A stretch of DNA of 64,000 nt from NCBI GenBank assembly GCA_963835215.1, contig CAWIES010000002.1, forward strand, positions 186,001 to 250,000, in the 5' to 3' direction. The translations under genes were made by a program, and so were the position numbers. This document shows, in pieces, positions 16,893 through 29,061 of this stretch. This stretch comes from Roseiarcus sp963835215. Lineage in GTDB: Bacteria; Pseudomonadota; Alphaproteobacteria; Rhizobiales; Beijerinckiaceae. The first letter of the stretch is position 1. The number at the start of each line of letters is the position of its first letter. Under the pieces are notes generated by a model. It ran no database searches. It worked only from the letters and a program-made list of their open reading frames with translations, and was not told where the DNA came from.

Positions 16893-19502
16893 ATGCTCGA
16901 CTTCAAGGCCGAGACGACTCGAGGCGGCACCGCTGAAGCGGCGCTCGCTCGCCTCAATCGTGAATTCCGGGCGATCAGTTCCTGCCACCAAACGTTAATG
17001 CGGGCGGTCGATGAGCCGACTCTGCTCGCCGAGATCTGCCGCATCGTTTGCCACGAGGCGGGCTACCGCATGGCCTGGGTCGGCTACGCCGAGCACGACG
17101 CCGCCAAAACGGTGCGCCCGGTCGCCGGCGCCGGCGACGATGGCGGCTATCTCGCCCGGGCGGGCATCACCTGGGCCGACACGCTGCGCGGGCGCGGCCC
17201 GAGCGGCGCGGCGATCCGCACCGCCGCGACCGTCTGGGTGCAGGACTTGGCCAACGACCCGCGCGTTGCGCCGTGGCGCGCCGACGCGCTGGCGCGCGAC
17301 TTTCGCGCGACCGTCGCACTGCCGCTCAAGAACGAAACGGGTGGTGTGCTCGGCGTCTTCTGTCTCTACGCGGGCGAGGCCAACCCCTTCACCGTCGAGG
17401 AAATCCGACTGCTCGAGGAATTGGCCGCCGACATCTCCTTCGGTATCGTCACGCTGCGACAGCGCGCGGCGCGGGACCATGCCGAAGCACAATTGCACGC
17501 GTTCGTGCAGACCATCCCCGACATTATCTGGTCGAAGAACATCGAGGGGCGCTACACCCGCTGCAATGCCGCCTTCGGGCGCCTACTCGGACGCGCCGAA
17601 AAGGACATCGTCGGCAAGACCGACTATGAGCTGGCGCCGCGTGAAATGGCGGAGGCCTACCGCAGGGGTGACCGCACGGCGATCGAGACCGGCGCGGTCC
17701 ATTCGGCGGAATTCGAAACGATCCTGCCCAATGGCCAGAGCGCCCTGTTTGAAGTGCTCAAAGCGCCCCTACGCGACGACAGCGGCCGGACGACCGGCGT
17801 CATCGGCGTCGCGCGCGACGTTTCCGAACGACGCCGGGCCGACGAACGCCAGCGCATCGCCGCCACCGCCTTCGAGGCGCAAGAGGGCATCCTGATCGTT
17901 GGCGTCGATCAAACGGTGCTGCGCGTCAACCGCGCCTTCATCGACATGACCGGTTACCAGGCCGACGAGGCGGTCGGCCAGACGATGGCCCAGCTCGCCG
18001 CCAGCGGCGAGCGGCGCATGGCCGAAATCGTCGAGGTCGTCGCGCGCGAGGGCGCCTGGAGCGGCGAATACGCCGCCAGCCGCAAGTCTGGCGAGGTCTT
18101 TCCAGTTTGGGCGACGGTCGCCAAGGTCACCGGCAAGGGCGGCGAGATCACGCATTACGTTGCGACGATGACCGACCTCGCCGAGCGCCGGCGCGCGGAG
18201 CGGGAGATCGAGACCCTCGCCTACTACGACCGGCTGACCGGGCTGCCCAACCGCCGCCTGTTCCTCGACCGATTGCAGCAGGCGCTCGCCGCCAGCCGGC
18301 GCAGCGGCCACATGGGCGCGCTGCTGTTCATCGATCTCGACAATTTCAAGCAGCTCAACGACACCAGCGGCCATGAGGTCGGCGATCAACTGCTGGTCGA
18401 GGTCGCGCAGCGACTCGTGCGCAACATCGGCGGCGCGGCGGCGCGCCTCGGGGGCGATGAATTCGTCGTGTTGCTCGAGAACCTCAGCGAAGACCCGCGC
18501 GAAGCGGCGAAGCTCGCCAAAGAAACGGGCGAGCGGATTGTCGCCGCGCTGTCGGCGCCCTATGCGCTCGCCAACCGCGTCGCCCATTCCAGCCCGAGCA
18601 TCGGCGTCGTGATCTTCAGTGACGAGGCGACGACGTCGGACGAACTGCTCAAGCAGGCCGACATCGCGATGTACGAAGCGAAGGCGGCCGGCCGCAACAC
18701 GTTGCGCTTCTTCGATCCCGACGTGCAGGCGGCGCTCACCGCCCGCAGCGAGGCGGAGGAGGCGCTGCGCCTCGCCATCCGCGACGAGCAATTCGTGCTG
18801 TACTACCAGCCGTTGGTCGACACCGATGGCGAATGGACCGGAGCGGAAGCGTTGCTACGCTGGGCGCACCCGGAGCGCGGCCTGATCGCGCCCGGCGACT
18901 TCATCCCGCTCGCCGAGAAAACCGACCTCATCATCCCGATCGGCCGCTGGGTGCTGCGCACCGCCTGCGAGCGGTTGCGCGCTTGGAGCGACGATCGGCT
19001 GACCAACGGCCTCCATCTCTCGGTCAATGTCAGCGCCAAGCAGTTCAATCGGCCCGATTTCGTCGCCGAGGTCGAAGCCGCGCTGCGCGCCACGGGTGCG
19101 CCGGCCGACCATCTCATGCTGGAGCTGACCGAGAGCGTCGTGCTCGACGATCTCGACTGCGCTGTCGACAAGATGAAGGCGATCAGGGCGCTCGGCGTCG
19201 GCATCGCCCTGGACGATTTCGGCACCGGCTATTCGTCGCTCGCCTATGTCGCCCGACTGCCGCTCGACCAGATCAAGATCGACCGCTGCTTCGTCCGCAA
19301 TTTGCCCGGCAGCGTAAACGATGCCGCCGTGGCCCACACGATCATCACGCTCGCCGAAAGCCTTGGCCTCAGCGTCATCGCCGAAGGGGTCGAAACCGAG
19401 GGACAGCGCAAGTTCCTCGAACAGCACGGCTGCCCCTCATTCCAGGGCTTTCTGTTCGCCAAGCCGCTGCCGATCGCGGAATTCGAATCGCGGCTCGTCT
19501 GA
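16893..19502 (+). CDS. Bifunctional c-di-GMP protein: GAF-PAS-PAS-GGDEF-EAL
   Basis: An 869-residue soluble signalling protein. Rough order: GAF (30-175, 'GRGPSGAAIRTAATVWVQDL'), PAS (195-320, 'TIPDIIWSKNIEGRYTRCNA'), PAS (325-440), GGDEF (445-605), EAL (615-865). The cyclase site is intact, 'RLGGDEFVVLL' near residue 519, but there is no R-x-x-D inhibitory site five residues before it. The phosphodiesterase site is also intact: 'EALLRW', 'SVNVSAKQF', 'ELTESVV', 'DDFGTGYSSL', 'IKIDRCF', 'AEGVET'. Either or both activities are possible. TTG 16884 is a possible earlier start. The gene lies on the opposite strand inside the ccm cluster and ends three bases from the ccmB stop. Confidence 0.92.
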   Translation: MLDFKAETTRGGTAEAALARLNREFRAISSCHQTLMRAVDEPTLLAEICRIVCHEAGYRMAWVGYAEHDAAKTVRPVAGAGDDGGYLARAGITWADTLRGRGPSGAAIRTAATVWVQDLANDPRVAPWRADALARDFRATVALPLKNETGGVLGVFCLYAGEANPFTVEEIRLLEELAADISFGIVTLRQRAARDHAEAQLHAFVQTIPDIIWSKNIEGRYTRCNAAFGRLLGRAEKDIVGKTDYELAPREMAEAYRRGDRTAIETGAVHSAEFETILPNGQSALFEVLKAPLRDDSGRTTGVIGVARDVSERRRADERQRIAATAFEAQEGILIVGVDQTVLRVNRAFIDMTGYQADEAVGQTMAQLAASGERRMAEIVEVVAREGAWSGEYAASRKSGEVFPVWATVAKVTGKGGEITHYVATMTDLAERRRAEREIETLAYYDRLTGLPNRRLFLDRLQQALAASRRSGHMGALLFIDLDNFKQLNDTSGHEVGDQLLVEVAQRLVRNIGGAAARLGGDEFVVLLENLSEDPREAAKLAKETGERIVAALSAPYALANRVAHSSPSIGVVIFSDEATTSDELLKQADIAMYEAKAAGRNTLRFFDPDVQAALTARSEAEEALRLAIRDEQFVLYYQPLVDTDGEWTGAEALLRWAHPERGLIAPGDFIPLAEKTDLIIPIGRWVLRTACERLRAWSDDRLTNGLHLSVNVSAKQFNRPDFVAEVEAALRATGAPADHLMLELTESVVLDDLDCAVDKMKAIRALGVGIALDDFGTGYSSLAYVARLPLDQIKIDRCFVRNLPGSVNDAAVAHTIITLAESLGLSVIAEGVETEGQRKFLEQHGCPSFQGFLFAKPLPIAEFESRLV

Positions 19503-19505
19503 CCG

Positions 19506-20177
19506 CTATTCCCTGACTTGCCTCAGCGCCGCCGCAGCGGCGAAGGGCGCGAGCGCGAGCGCCCCAAGCGAGCAGGCGCACAGCATCAGGAAGGGCGCGG
19601 CGAAGGGCGCCGGGCCGCCGCTCGCCGCCGAGGCGGCCGAGACGCCAAAGATCAGCACCGGAATCGCGAGCGGCAACGCCAGGACCGCCAGCAGCAGCCC
19701 GCCACGCCTGAGCGACACGGTCAGCGCCGCGCCAATCGCGCCGATCATGGTGAGCGCCGGCGTGCCCGCAAGTAGGCTGAGTGCGACCAGCGCCAGCGGC
19801 CCGGCGCCCATGCCCAGCATCAGCCCGAACAGCGGGCTCAGGATTACCAGCGGCAAGGCGCTTGCCGCCCAGTGGGCCGCGCATTTGACCAGCACTGTCA
19901 GCTCGAGCGGGAGGCCGGCGTTGACGAGCACATCGAGCGAGCCGTCCTCGCTGTCGCCCTCGAACAATCGGTCGAGCCCGAGCAGCGTCGCGAGCAAGGC
20001 CGCCACCCACAGGATCGCCGGACCGATCCGCGCCAGGAGACCAAGATCGGGCCCGACGGCGAAGGGTATGATCGCGACCATGATGAGGAAGAACACGGCG
20101 CCGACCGACGCGCCGCCGCCAACGCGGCTCGCGATGCGCCATTCGCGCAAAAAGAGGGCGGCCGCCGCGCCGCTCAC
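19506..20177 (-). CDS. ccmB: Haem exporter permease subunit CcmB
   Basis: A 223-residue inner-membrane protein with six helices, starting 'VSGAAAALFLREWRIASRVG', the L-x-R-E-W/L-x-x-x N terminus of CcmB. 'PFAVGPDLGLLARIGPAILW' and 'DGSLDVLVNAGLPLELTVLV' are conserved blocks. With CcmA it forms the ABC part of the CcmABCD complex. The start is GTG 20177, overlapping the ccmA TGA by four bases (GTGA). The frame stays open upstream to 20597, but that stretch is ccmA in another frame. It converges with the GGDEF-EAL gene. Confidence 0.93.
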   Translation of the reverse strand: MSGAAAALFLREWRIASRVGGGASVGAVFFLIMVAIIPFAVGPDLGLLARIGPAILWVAALLATLLGLDRLFEGDSEDGSLDVLVNAGLPLELTVLVKCAAHWAASALPLVILSPLFGLMLGMGAGPLALVALSLLAGTPALTMIGAIGAALTVSLRRGGLLLAVLALPLAIPVLIFGVSAASAASGGPAPFAAPFLMLCACSLGALALAPFAAAAALRQVRE

Positions 20178-20881
20178 GCCGCCATCCCTGCGCCGGCGGC
20201 TTGGCCGAGCGTGAGTTGCGCCGCGCCGTCGAGACCGATCGGCCCGTGGGTCGCAGCAAGGATCAGACCGCCGCCGGCAAGGTGCTCGCTCATGATCGTG
20301 GCGAAAAGGGCTTGAGCGGCGGCGTCGAGCGCGCTGGTCGGCTCGTCGAGCAGCCAGATCGGCCGGTGGGCGACGAGGAGGCGGGCGAGCGCGACGCGGC
20401 GCTTTTGCCCGGCCGAGAGTGCTCGGACCGGAAAATCGGCGACATGGGCGAGGCCAAGGCGCGCGAGCGCTTCGACGGCCACCCTCATCCGGCGCATCGC
20501 GCCACCGTCTCCCGCAAGCGGGAGAAGAGGTGGTCCCCCGCTCCCGCTTGTGGGAGAGGGTTGGGGTGAGGGACCGCCCCCCAGCATCGCGGACCAAAAG
20601 GCGAGGTTCTCGCCGGCGGTCAGCGCGCTCTTCAGCGCATCGGAATGGCCGAGATAATGCGCCTGTTCGCCGATCGAGGCGTCCGGCGCTCCATCTTCCA
20701 GCGTCAGGGCGCCCGCGGCGAGCGGCAGGAGGCCGGCGAGCGCCCTGAGCAGGCTCGACTTGCCTGCCCCGTTGGGACCGGTGATGAGCAAAGGCGTCCC
20801 GGCGCGCGCCTCGAAGCTCAAGTCGGCGAGGAGCGTGCGCCCGCCCCGTTCGATGGCGATGTTTTTTGCGGCAAGACGCAT
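20174..20881 (-). CDS. ccmA: Haem exporter ATPase CcmA, with an in-frame palindromic repeat insertion
   Basis: A 235-residue ABC ATPase. Walker A 'ITGPNGAGKSSLLRAL' (residues 33-48), signature 'ALSAGQKRRVALARLL' (155-169) and Walker B 'PIWLLDEPTSALD' (174-186) are all present, and the H-loop is 'ATHGPI'. Family members are about 200-205 residues. The extra 30 or so residues (about 103-133, 'GPSPQPSPTSGSGGPPLL' and following) lie between 'FWSAMLGG' and 'VAVEALARLGLAHV' and are encoded by a BIME-like repeat at 20483-20575. The frame stays open, and the site is in the helical subdomain before the signature motif, so the protein may well be functional. Divergent from acnA. Confidence 0.93.
   Translation of the reverse strand: MRLAAKNIAIERGGRTLLADLSFEARAGTPLLITGPNGAGKSSLLRALAGLLPLAAGALTLEDGAPDASIGEQAHYLGHSDALKSALTAGENLAFWSAMLGGGPSPQPSPTSGSGGPPLLPLAGDGGAMRRMRVAVEALARLGLAHVADFPVRALSAGQKRRVALARLLVAHRPIWLLDEPTSALDAAAQALFATIMSEHLAGGGLILAATHGPIGLDGAAQLTLGQAAGAGMAA
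20483..20575. repeat. BIME-like palindromic repeat inserted in frame in ccmA
   Basis: About 93 bases made of two facing hairpin units, one with 'tctcccgcaagcgggaga' and one with 'ctcccgcttgtgggagag' followed by 'ggttggggtgaggg'. The same kind of unit occurs in the intergenic region at 33617-33735. The insert is a multiple of three and lacks stops in the ccmA frame, so it adds roughly 31 residues. Boundaries are estimated from where CcmA family similarity stops and resumes. Confidence 0.75.
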
Positions 20882-21003
20882 CGGTTTTCCTTCGCCGGCG
20901 TCTACGTTTTGGGCGCCGACAGTCTTTTGTTTGTCTATCTCGCTGAGGCGAATATATCTATAAGCGCGCCCATTCTTCCCACCCGATTGCGGAGCCCCTG
21001 CCG

Positions 21004-23715
<2,712 letters not shown>

Positions 23716-23726
23716 GGCGTGGGGTC

Positions 23727-26397
23727 CTACGAGGCGGCGCGCTGCGCGCCGGCAAGCAGGAAGTTTTCGAGCTCTTCGGCCGGCATCGGGCGGGCGAAGG
23801 CGTAGCCTTGCAGGATGTCGCAACCGAGTTCGCGAAGCAGGCGCGCGTGCGCCATCGTCTCGACGCCCTCGGCGGCGATCTCGATGTCGAGCGTGCGGCC
23901 GATCTCGACGATCGAGCGCACGAGGCGGCGCTGCGCTTGTGAATGCACGATCGGGGTGATGAGCTGGCGATCGATCTTCAACCGTCGCGGCTTGATCTTG
24001 GTCAGACTGACGATCGAGGCGTAGCCGCTGCCGAAATCGTCGATCTCGATGTCGATGCCGAGCGCCTTGAGTCTGCTCGACGGTCAGCGAGAAGCGATCG
24101 TCGCGCTCGTCGAGGTAAATCGATTCGACCAGCTCGAATGACAGCTCGCCGGGCGCAACATTTAGTCGGCGCAGCGCCTCGATCAATCCTTCCTCGTGCA
24201 GCCGGCGCAGCGAGACGTTGACCGACAGGCGTGGCGGCCTGAGGCCAGCGGCGCGCCAAGCGCGATGGTGGGCCAGCGCGCCTTCGAGCACCGCGCCGTC
24301 AATCGCCGCAATCACACCGAGCTCCTCGGCAACCGGAATGAATTCGGCCGGGTCGAGCACGCCGCGGGTCGGATGACGCCAGCGCGCCAACGCTTCGACG
24401 CCGACGATCGCGTGCGTGCGCGCATCGAACTGCGGCTGGTAGTAAGGGATGAACTCGCCGCGCTCGAGGCCGCCGATGATGTTGTCGGCGATGCGTTTGG
24501 CGTTGACGACCTCCGCTTGCAGCGAGGCGGTGTAGAACTCGAAGCGATTGCGGCCGAGACTCTTGGCGCGATAAAGAGCGAGGTCGGCGTTGACCAGCAG
24601 ACGCTGGCGATCGACCAGAGCACCGAAGGCGCCGGCGATGCCGATGCTCATGCCCAGCCGGCACTCGTGGCCGTCGTAAATGACCGGCCTGCTGACGTCG
24701 TCAATGATGCGGCGCGCCAGATCGTCAAAACCGGCCATGCCGTCGTGAGCGTCGCAAACGATGACGAACTCGTCGCCGCCGGTGCGGGCGACGAAATCGC
24801 CTTCACGCAGATGTCGGCGAATCGCCTCCGCAGTGTAAATCAGCATCGCATCGCCGGCCGAATGGCCGAGCGTGTCGTTGATCTGCTTGAAACCGTCGAG
24901 ATCGACTTGCAGCAGCGTGACCCCACCCCCGTTGGCGGCCGCGCGCGCGGCGCGCTCTTCGAGCGTGCGCTCGAGATACATGCGGTTGGGCAACTGGGTG
25001 AGAAAATCGTGCAGCGAATTGAATTCGATGCGGGCCTTGGCCGCCTCGAGTTCGGCGTTGCGCGCTTCGGTCAGCGCCTTCGAGCGGATCAGGTCCTCGT
25101 TCAAGGCGACATCGGCGGTGACGTCCCAATTGACGCCGACGATCTGCATCGAGCGGTCGGGTGCGAGGTAGACCCTGCCAATCGCGCGGATCACGCGCGT
25201 TCGCCCGTCGCTGAGCGCGAGGCGGTATTGCGAGCGGTATTCGCCGCGGGTGCGAATGGCGGTCTCGAAATCTTCGATCGCTCGCGCGGAGTCGCTTTCA
25301 TCGAGCCGCGAACGCCAGTCGTGATATTCGCGCCGCGCCCCGTCGCAGGGGTAGTCGTAGAGCTCGTTCATCCGGTCGTCCCAGACGAGCTCGTGCTTGT
25401 CGATGTTGAAGTCCCAGACGCCAACCTTGGAGACATCGAGCGCCAGTTCGAGACGGCGCGATAGCCGCTGCAATTCGCGTTCGCGGTCGGTGAGCTGGTC
25501 GAAATTGTCGCGCCGCTCCCTGGCCAGACGGCCGGCGAGCCAGGCCGGCGCGACGATCATCGCGCCGCCGAGCAGAATGCCGATGCGCATCCACCAGCGG
25601 CCGGCAAGCGCGGCCTCCCAGCCGCCATTGGGGATGGCTTCGAGCGTCCATTCGCCCGAGGGCACGTTGACCGTCATCGTCACCGGATCGCTCTGCACCA
25701 CCCGGTCATCGCCAAAGAAGCGAAACCCGCCGACTCCTTGCGTGTCGCGGCCGAGGATGGCGACGTCGATCGGCAGATCGCGCCCCGCCAGCCCCGCGTC
25801 GCGATAGAGCGCGTCGATGTCGATGATCGCGGAAACGATGCCCCAGAAGCGCCGGCTCTCCTCGTCGGGGCCATCGACGAACACCGGCAGGCGGGCGATG
25901 AAGGCTCGGCCCCCCTGCACCAGATCGACCGGACCGGCGAGCACCGTCTCGCCGCTGTCGCGGGCCCGTAGCGCCGCCTCACGCTGCTTGTCGTTCTTGC
26001 GGTAGTCGAGGCCGATCGCCGCCTCGTTGCCCTCGCGCGGGCACTCGAGCGCGACGACGAGATCGGGCGCAATCGCCACGTTGCGCAGAAGCGTGTCGTT
26101 TCGCATCAGTTGCGCGCAGAGGCGGTCGAAACGGTCCTGATCGATATCCGGCTCGGTGGCGATGTCCGCGGCGAGCCCGCGCACGAGTTGGACCTCGCCG
26201 CGAATGTCGCCCTCCAGCCGATCGTGGATCCGGCCGAGCTGGGAGGTGGTTTCGGCGCGCGCGCGCGCAAGCGTGAGCTGGCGATTTTGGTTGTCGGCGA
26301 TCGCGCACACCAGCACGGCGACGACGGCGGCGATCGCGGCGGGAAGATTGCTCGCCCGGCGCAATCGGTGGAACAAGGCGCCCAGATTCACGACCAA
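23727..26397 (-). CDS. Membrane-bound CHASE-PAS-GGDEF-EAL c-di-GMP protein (frame broken near 24067)
   Basis: Joined across one frame break, an 889-residue inner-membrane sensor. Residues about 15-35 and 268-290 are membrane helices enclosing a periplasmic CHASE-type domain; then PAS (315-440), GGDEF (455-620) and EAL (630-885). The cyclase motif 'RTGGDEFVIV' is near residue 539 and has the inhibitory site 'REGD' exactly five residues upstream, so product feedback is likely. EAL motifs are complete: 'VEALARW', 'SVNVSLRRL', 'ELVESIY', then after the break 'IDDFGSGYAS', 'LKIDRQL' and 'AEGVET'. A doubled base at 24067-24068 shifts the frame after 'SLTVEQTQ'; removing it restores the domain. Converges on acnA. 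Confidence 0.85.
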
Positions 26398-26511
26398 GTC
26401 CTCATCGGTCGCCGGGGTGCGCCGGCGCCGTTCGGTAGCCCCGACTATGGAGAAGCGAGATAAGCCAATGCTTAACGTCGCGCGACGCCACCCCGCGACC
26501 CGCCGCGAGGC

Positions 26512-26526
26512 TTAACGTTGGGTTAA
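26512..26526. promoter_or_regulatory. Possible CtrA-type box TTAA-N7-TTAA
   Basis: The sequence 'ttaacgttgggttaa' matches the CtrA spacing of two TTAA half sites separated by seven bases, although the second half is followed by G rather than the preferred C. It lies between the divergent GGDEF-EAL gene (start 26397) and ubiE (start 26594). The match could be chance; control of the c-di-GMP gene by the cell cycle would be the more plausible meaning. Confidence 0.3.
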
Positions 26527-26593
26527 GCCATATTGGCGATTTGGCCCGCCGCGCCCGGCCGTCTATGGTGCGCCGCACACTTCGGAGGGAGCG

Positions 26594-27357
26594 ATGGAGA
26601 GCGCGGCCGCGCAAACCCATTTCGGCGAACGGACCGTTCGCCTGGACGAGAAGCAGGGCCTGGTCGACGACGTGTTCCACAACGTCGCCGACCGCTACGA
26701 CCTGATGAACGATTTGATGTCGCTGGGCCTCCACCGCTTGTGGAAGGACGTGCTGGTCGCCAGGCTGCGCCCGCCGCCGCGCTCGCGCGTTCCAACATCT
26801 CGACGTCGCGGGCGGCACGGGCGACGTCGCCTTCCGCGTTGCGGCGGCGGGCGGAGCTGCGAGCGAAGTGACGGTCGTCGACATCAACGCCGACATGCTG
26901 CGGGTCGGCGCCGAGCGCGCGCTCAAGCGGCGCGAGGGAAAGCGCGTGCGCTTCGTCGAAGGCAACGCCGAGGCGCTGCCGCTGCCGGACGCCTCTTTCG
27001 ACGCCTACACGATCGCCTTCGGCATCCGCAACGTGCCGCGCATCGAGCGCCGCGCTCGCCGAGGCCTTTCGCGTCCTCAAGCGCGGCGGGCGCTTCCTCT
27101 GCCTGGAGTTTTCGCGCGTCGATCTGCCGGTGTTCGACCGTCTCTATGCCTTCTATTCGAACACGGCCATCCCCGCGCTCGGCAAGGTGGTCACCGACGA
27201 CGGCGCGCCCTATCGCTATCTCGTCGAATCGATCCGCAAGTTTCCCGCCGCCCGAGCGCTTCGCCGACATGATTTCCGGACGCCGGCTTCGCGCGCGTCG
27301 GCTTCACGCCGGCTGACCGGGGGCGTCGTCGCGATCCATTCGGGCTGGAAGCTCTGA
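26594..27357 (+). CDS. ubiE: Ubiquinone/menaquinone C-methyltransferase UbiE (five frame breaks)
   Basis: Joined across frames, a full-length UbiE of about 252 residues that methylates the quinone ring with S-adenosylmethionine. Blocks in order: 'VFHNVADRYDLMNDLMSLGL' (frame 1), 'LDVAGGTGDVAFRV' SAM-binding motif (after a doubled T at 26790), 'AYTIAFGIRNVPRIE' , then 'FRVLKRGGRFLCLEFSRVDL' (after a doubled C near 27050), and 'PLTGGVVAIHSGWKL' at the end (after three more single-base duplications near 27245, 27278 and 27311). All conserved residues are kept, so sequence error is likelier than decay. ubiB follows after two bases, forming a ubiquinone operon. Confidence 0.88.
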
Positions 27358-27359
27358 AT

Positions 27360-28904
27360 TTGCCCCGCCTGACCGATCTTGGACATGTTGCCCGGCTGGC
27401 GCGGGCCGGCTTCGTGCTCGCGCGCGAGGGCGCCTTCGTCGGCGTCGATCCGACGACGTTGCCCCCGCTCGCCCGTCTGCCGCTCGCGCTCGCCAATCTC
27501 GTGGCGCGGCGTGGCGCGCGCGGGCTCGACGGGCTCGCCGCGGCGATCGACCGGCTCGGGCCGTCCTACGTCAAGCTCGGCCAGTTCCTCGCCACACGGC
27601 CCGACATCGTCGGCGCCAAGGTCGCGGGCGAGTTGGAAAAGCTGCAAGACCGCATGCCGCCAGCCGATCGCGCGACCGCCGTCGCCGCGGTCGAGACGGC
27701 TTTCGGCGCGAAGATCGACACGCTCTATGTCGAATTTGGCGAGGCGGTCGCCGCAGCTTCGATCGCGCAGGTCCACCGCGCGCGCGTGCGCGACGCCAAG
27801 GGCGAGCGCGAAGTTGCGGTCAAAATGCTGCGGCCGGGCGTTGAGCGGCGCTTCGCGCGCGATCTCTCCGACATGTTCTACGCCGCGCGCTGCGCCGAGC
27901 GATTCGAGCCGCGCCTGAAGCGGCTGCGCCTGGTCGAAGTCGTCGAGACGCTGGCGCGCAGCGTGCGGATCGAGATGGACTTGCGGCTCGAAGCGGCGGC
28001 GGCCTCGGAGTTCGCCGAAAACCTCGCGAACGATCCGGGGTTCCGCGCGCCCAAGATCGACTGGGACCGCACGACCCGCGAAGTGCTGACGATGGAGTGG
28101 ATCGACGGCGCGCCGCTCAGCGATCCCTCGCGCCTCACCGAATTGGGCTTCGATCCACCCAAGCTCGGGCGGGCGCTCATTCAATCGTTCCTGCGCCATG
28201 CGCTGCGGGACGGCTTCTTTCACGCCGACATGCATCAGGGCAATTTTTTCGTCGACGCCGAGGGGCGCATTGTCGTCATCGATTTTGGCATCATGGGCCG
28301 CCTCGGCCTTAAGGAGCGCCGCTTCCTCGCCGAGATTCTCTACGGCTTCATCAAGCGCGACTATCTGCGCGTCGCCGAGGTCCATTTCGAGGCGGGTTAC
28401 GTGCCGAGAATCCACCGCGTCGAGGATTTCGCCCAAGCGATCCGCGCCGTCGGCGAGCCGATCCACGCCCGCACCGCCGACCAGATCTCGATGGCCAAGC
28501 TGCTGACGCTGCTGTTCGAGGTCACTGGCCTGTTCGACATGACGACCCGGCTCGAACTGGTGATGCTGCAAAAGACAATGGTCGTTGTCGAAGGGGTGGC
28601 GCGCAAGCTCGACCCGCATCTCGACATGTGGGCGACCGCCGAACCGGTGGTCGCCGGCTGGATCAAGGACAATCTCGGGCCGCGCGGCAAGCTCGAGGAC
28701 TTCGGCCACATGGCGGGTGAGTTCGCGAGGCTGCTGGCCGCGGCGCCGCCGCTGCTGGAGCGCCTGGCGCGCAAGCTCGAAGCGGACGAAGCGAGCCGGC
28801 TCGACGCATCGCCAGAAGCGCCGCAGCGCGGGGGAGTCGCAATTCCACTCGCGCTTTGGGCAATCGTCGGCATACTTTTTTTTCTGGCGTATCACTTCAG
28901 CTAA
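27360..28904 (+). CDS. ubiB: Ubiquinone biosynthesis atypical kinase-like protein UbiB (ABC1/COQ8 family)
   Basis: A 514-residue protein with the ABC1 kinase-like fold needed for ubiquinone assembly. 'LGPSYVKLGQFLATRPDIVG' is the KxGQ motif; 'ASIAQVHRA' replaces the glycine loop with the Ala-rich nucleotide loop; 'VAVKMLRPGV' has the ATP lysine; 'FFHADMHQGNFFV' and 'IDFGIMGRL' are the catalytic and metal motifs. The C terminus has a single membrane helix ('PLALWAIVGILFFLAYHF'); UbiB usually has two. Start TTG 27360 is two bases after the ubiE stop. Unbroken frame, in contrast to ubiE. Confidence 0.94.
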   Translation: MPRLTDLGHVARLARAGFVLAREGAFVGVDPTTLPPLARLPLALANLVARRGARGLDGLAAAIDRLGPSYVKLGQFLATRPDIVGAKVAGELEKLQDRMPPADRATAVAAVETAFGAKIDTLYVEFGEAVAAASIAQVHRARVRDAKGEREVAVKMLRPGVERRFARDLSDMFYAARCAERFEPRLKRLRLVEVVETLARSVRIEMDLRLEAAAASEFAENLANDPGFRAPKIDWDRTTREVLTMEWIDGAPLSDPSRLTELGFDPPKLGRALIQSFLRHALRDGFFHADMHQGNFFVDAEGRIVVIDFGIMGRLGLKERRFLAEILYGFIKRDYLRVAEVHFEAGYVPRIHRVEDFAQAIRAVGEPIHARTADQISMAKLLTLLFEVTGLFDMTTRLELVMLQKTMVVVEGVARKLDPHLDMWATAEPVVAGWIKDNLGPRGKLEDFGHMAGEFARLLAAAPPLLERLARKLEADEASRLDASPEAPQRGGVAIPLALWAIVGILFFLAYHFS

Positions 28905-28962
28905 GCTGAGGGAGACACAAGAAAATTTTACCTACGTCGGTCGACCGGGCGCTGCTTGCCCG

Positions 28963-28992
28963 TTGCCGAACTGTTGATATTTGCCCTATGCT
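28963..28992 (+). promoter_or_regulatory. Candidate sigma-70-type promoter for coaBC
   Basis: TTGCCG (28963-28968) and TATGCT (28987-28992) are separated by 18 bases in a locally AT-richer stretch 70 bases before the coaBC start. Found by eye only; the spacing and both hexamers are near the bacterial consensus. Confidence 0.35.
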
Positions 28993-29061
28993 ATCTCCGT
29001 AGCGGCGCCGGGCGATCAGAACCGTCCGCCACCGCGTCGGCCCAGTGGCAAGACCAGGGGC

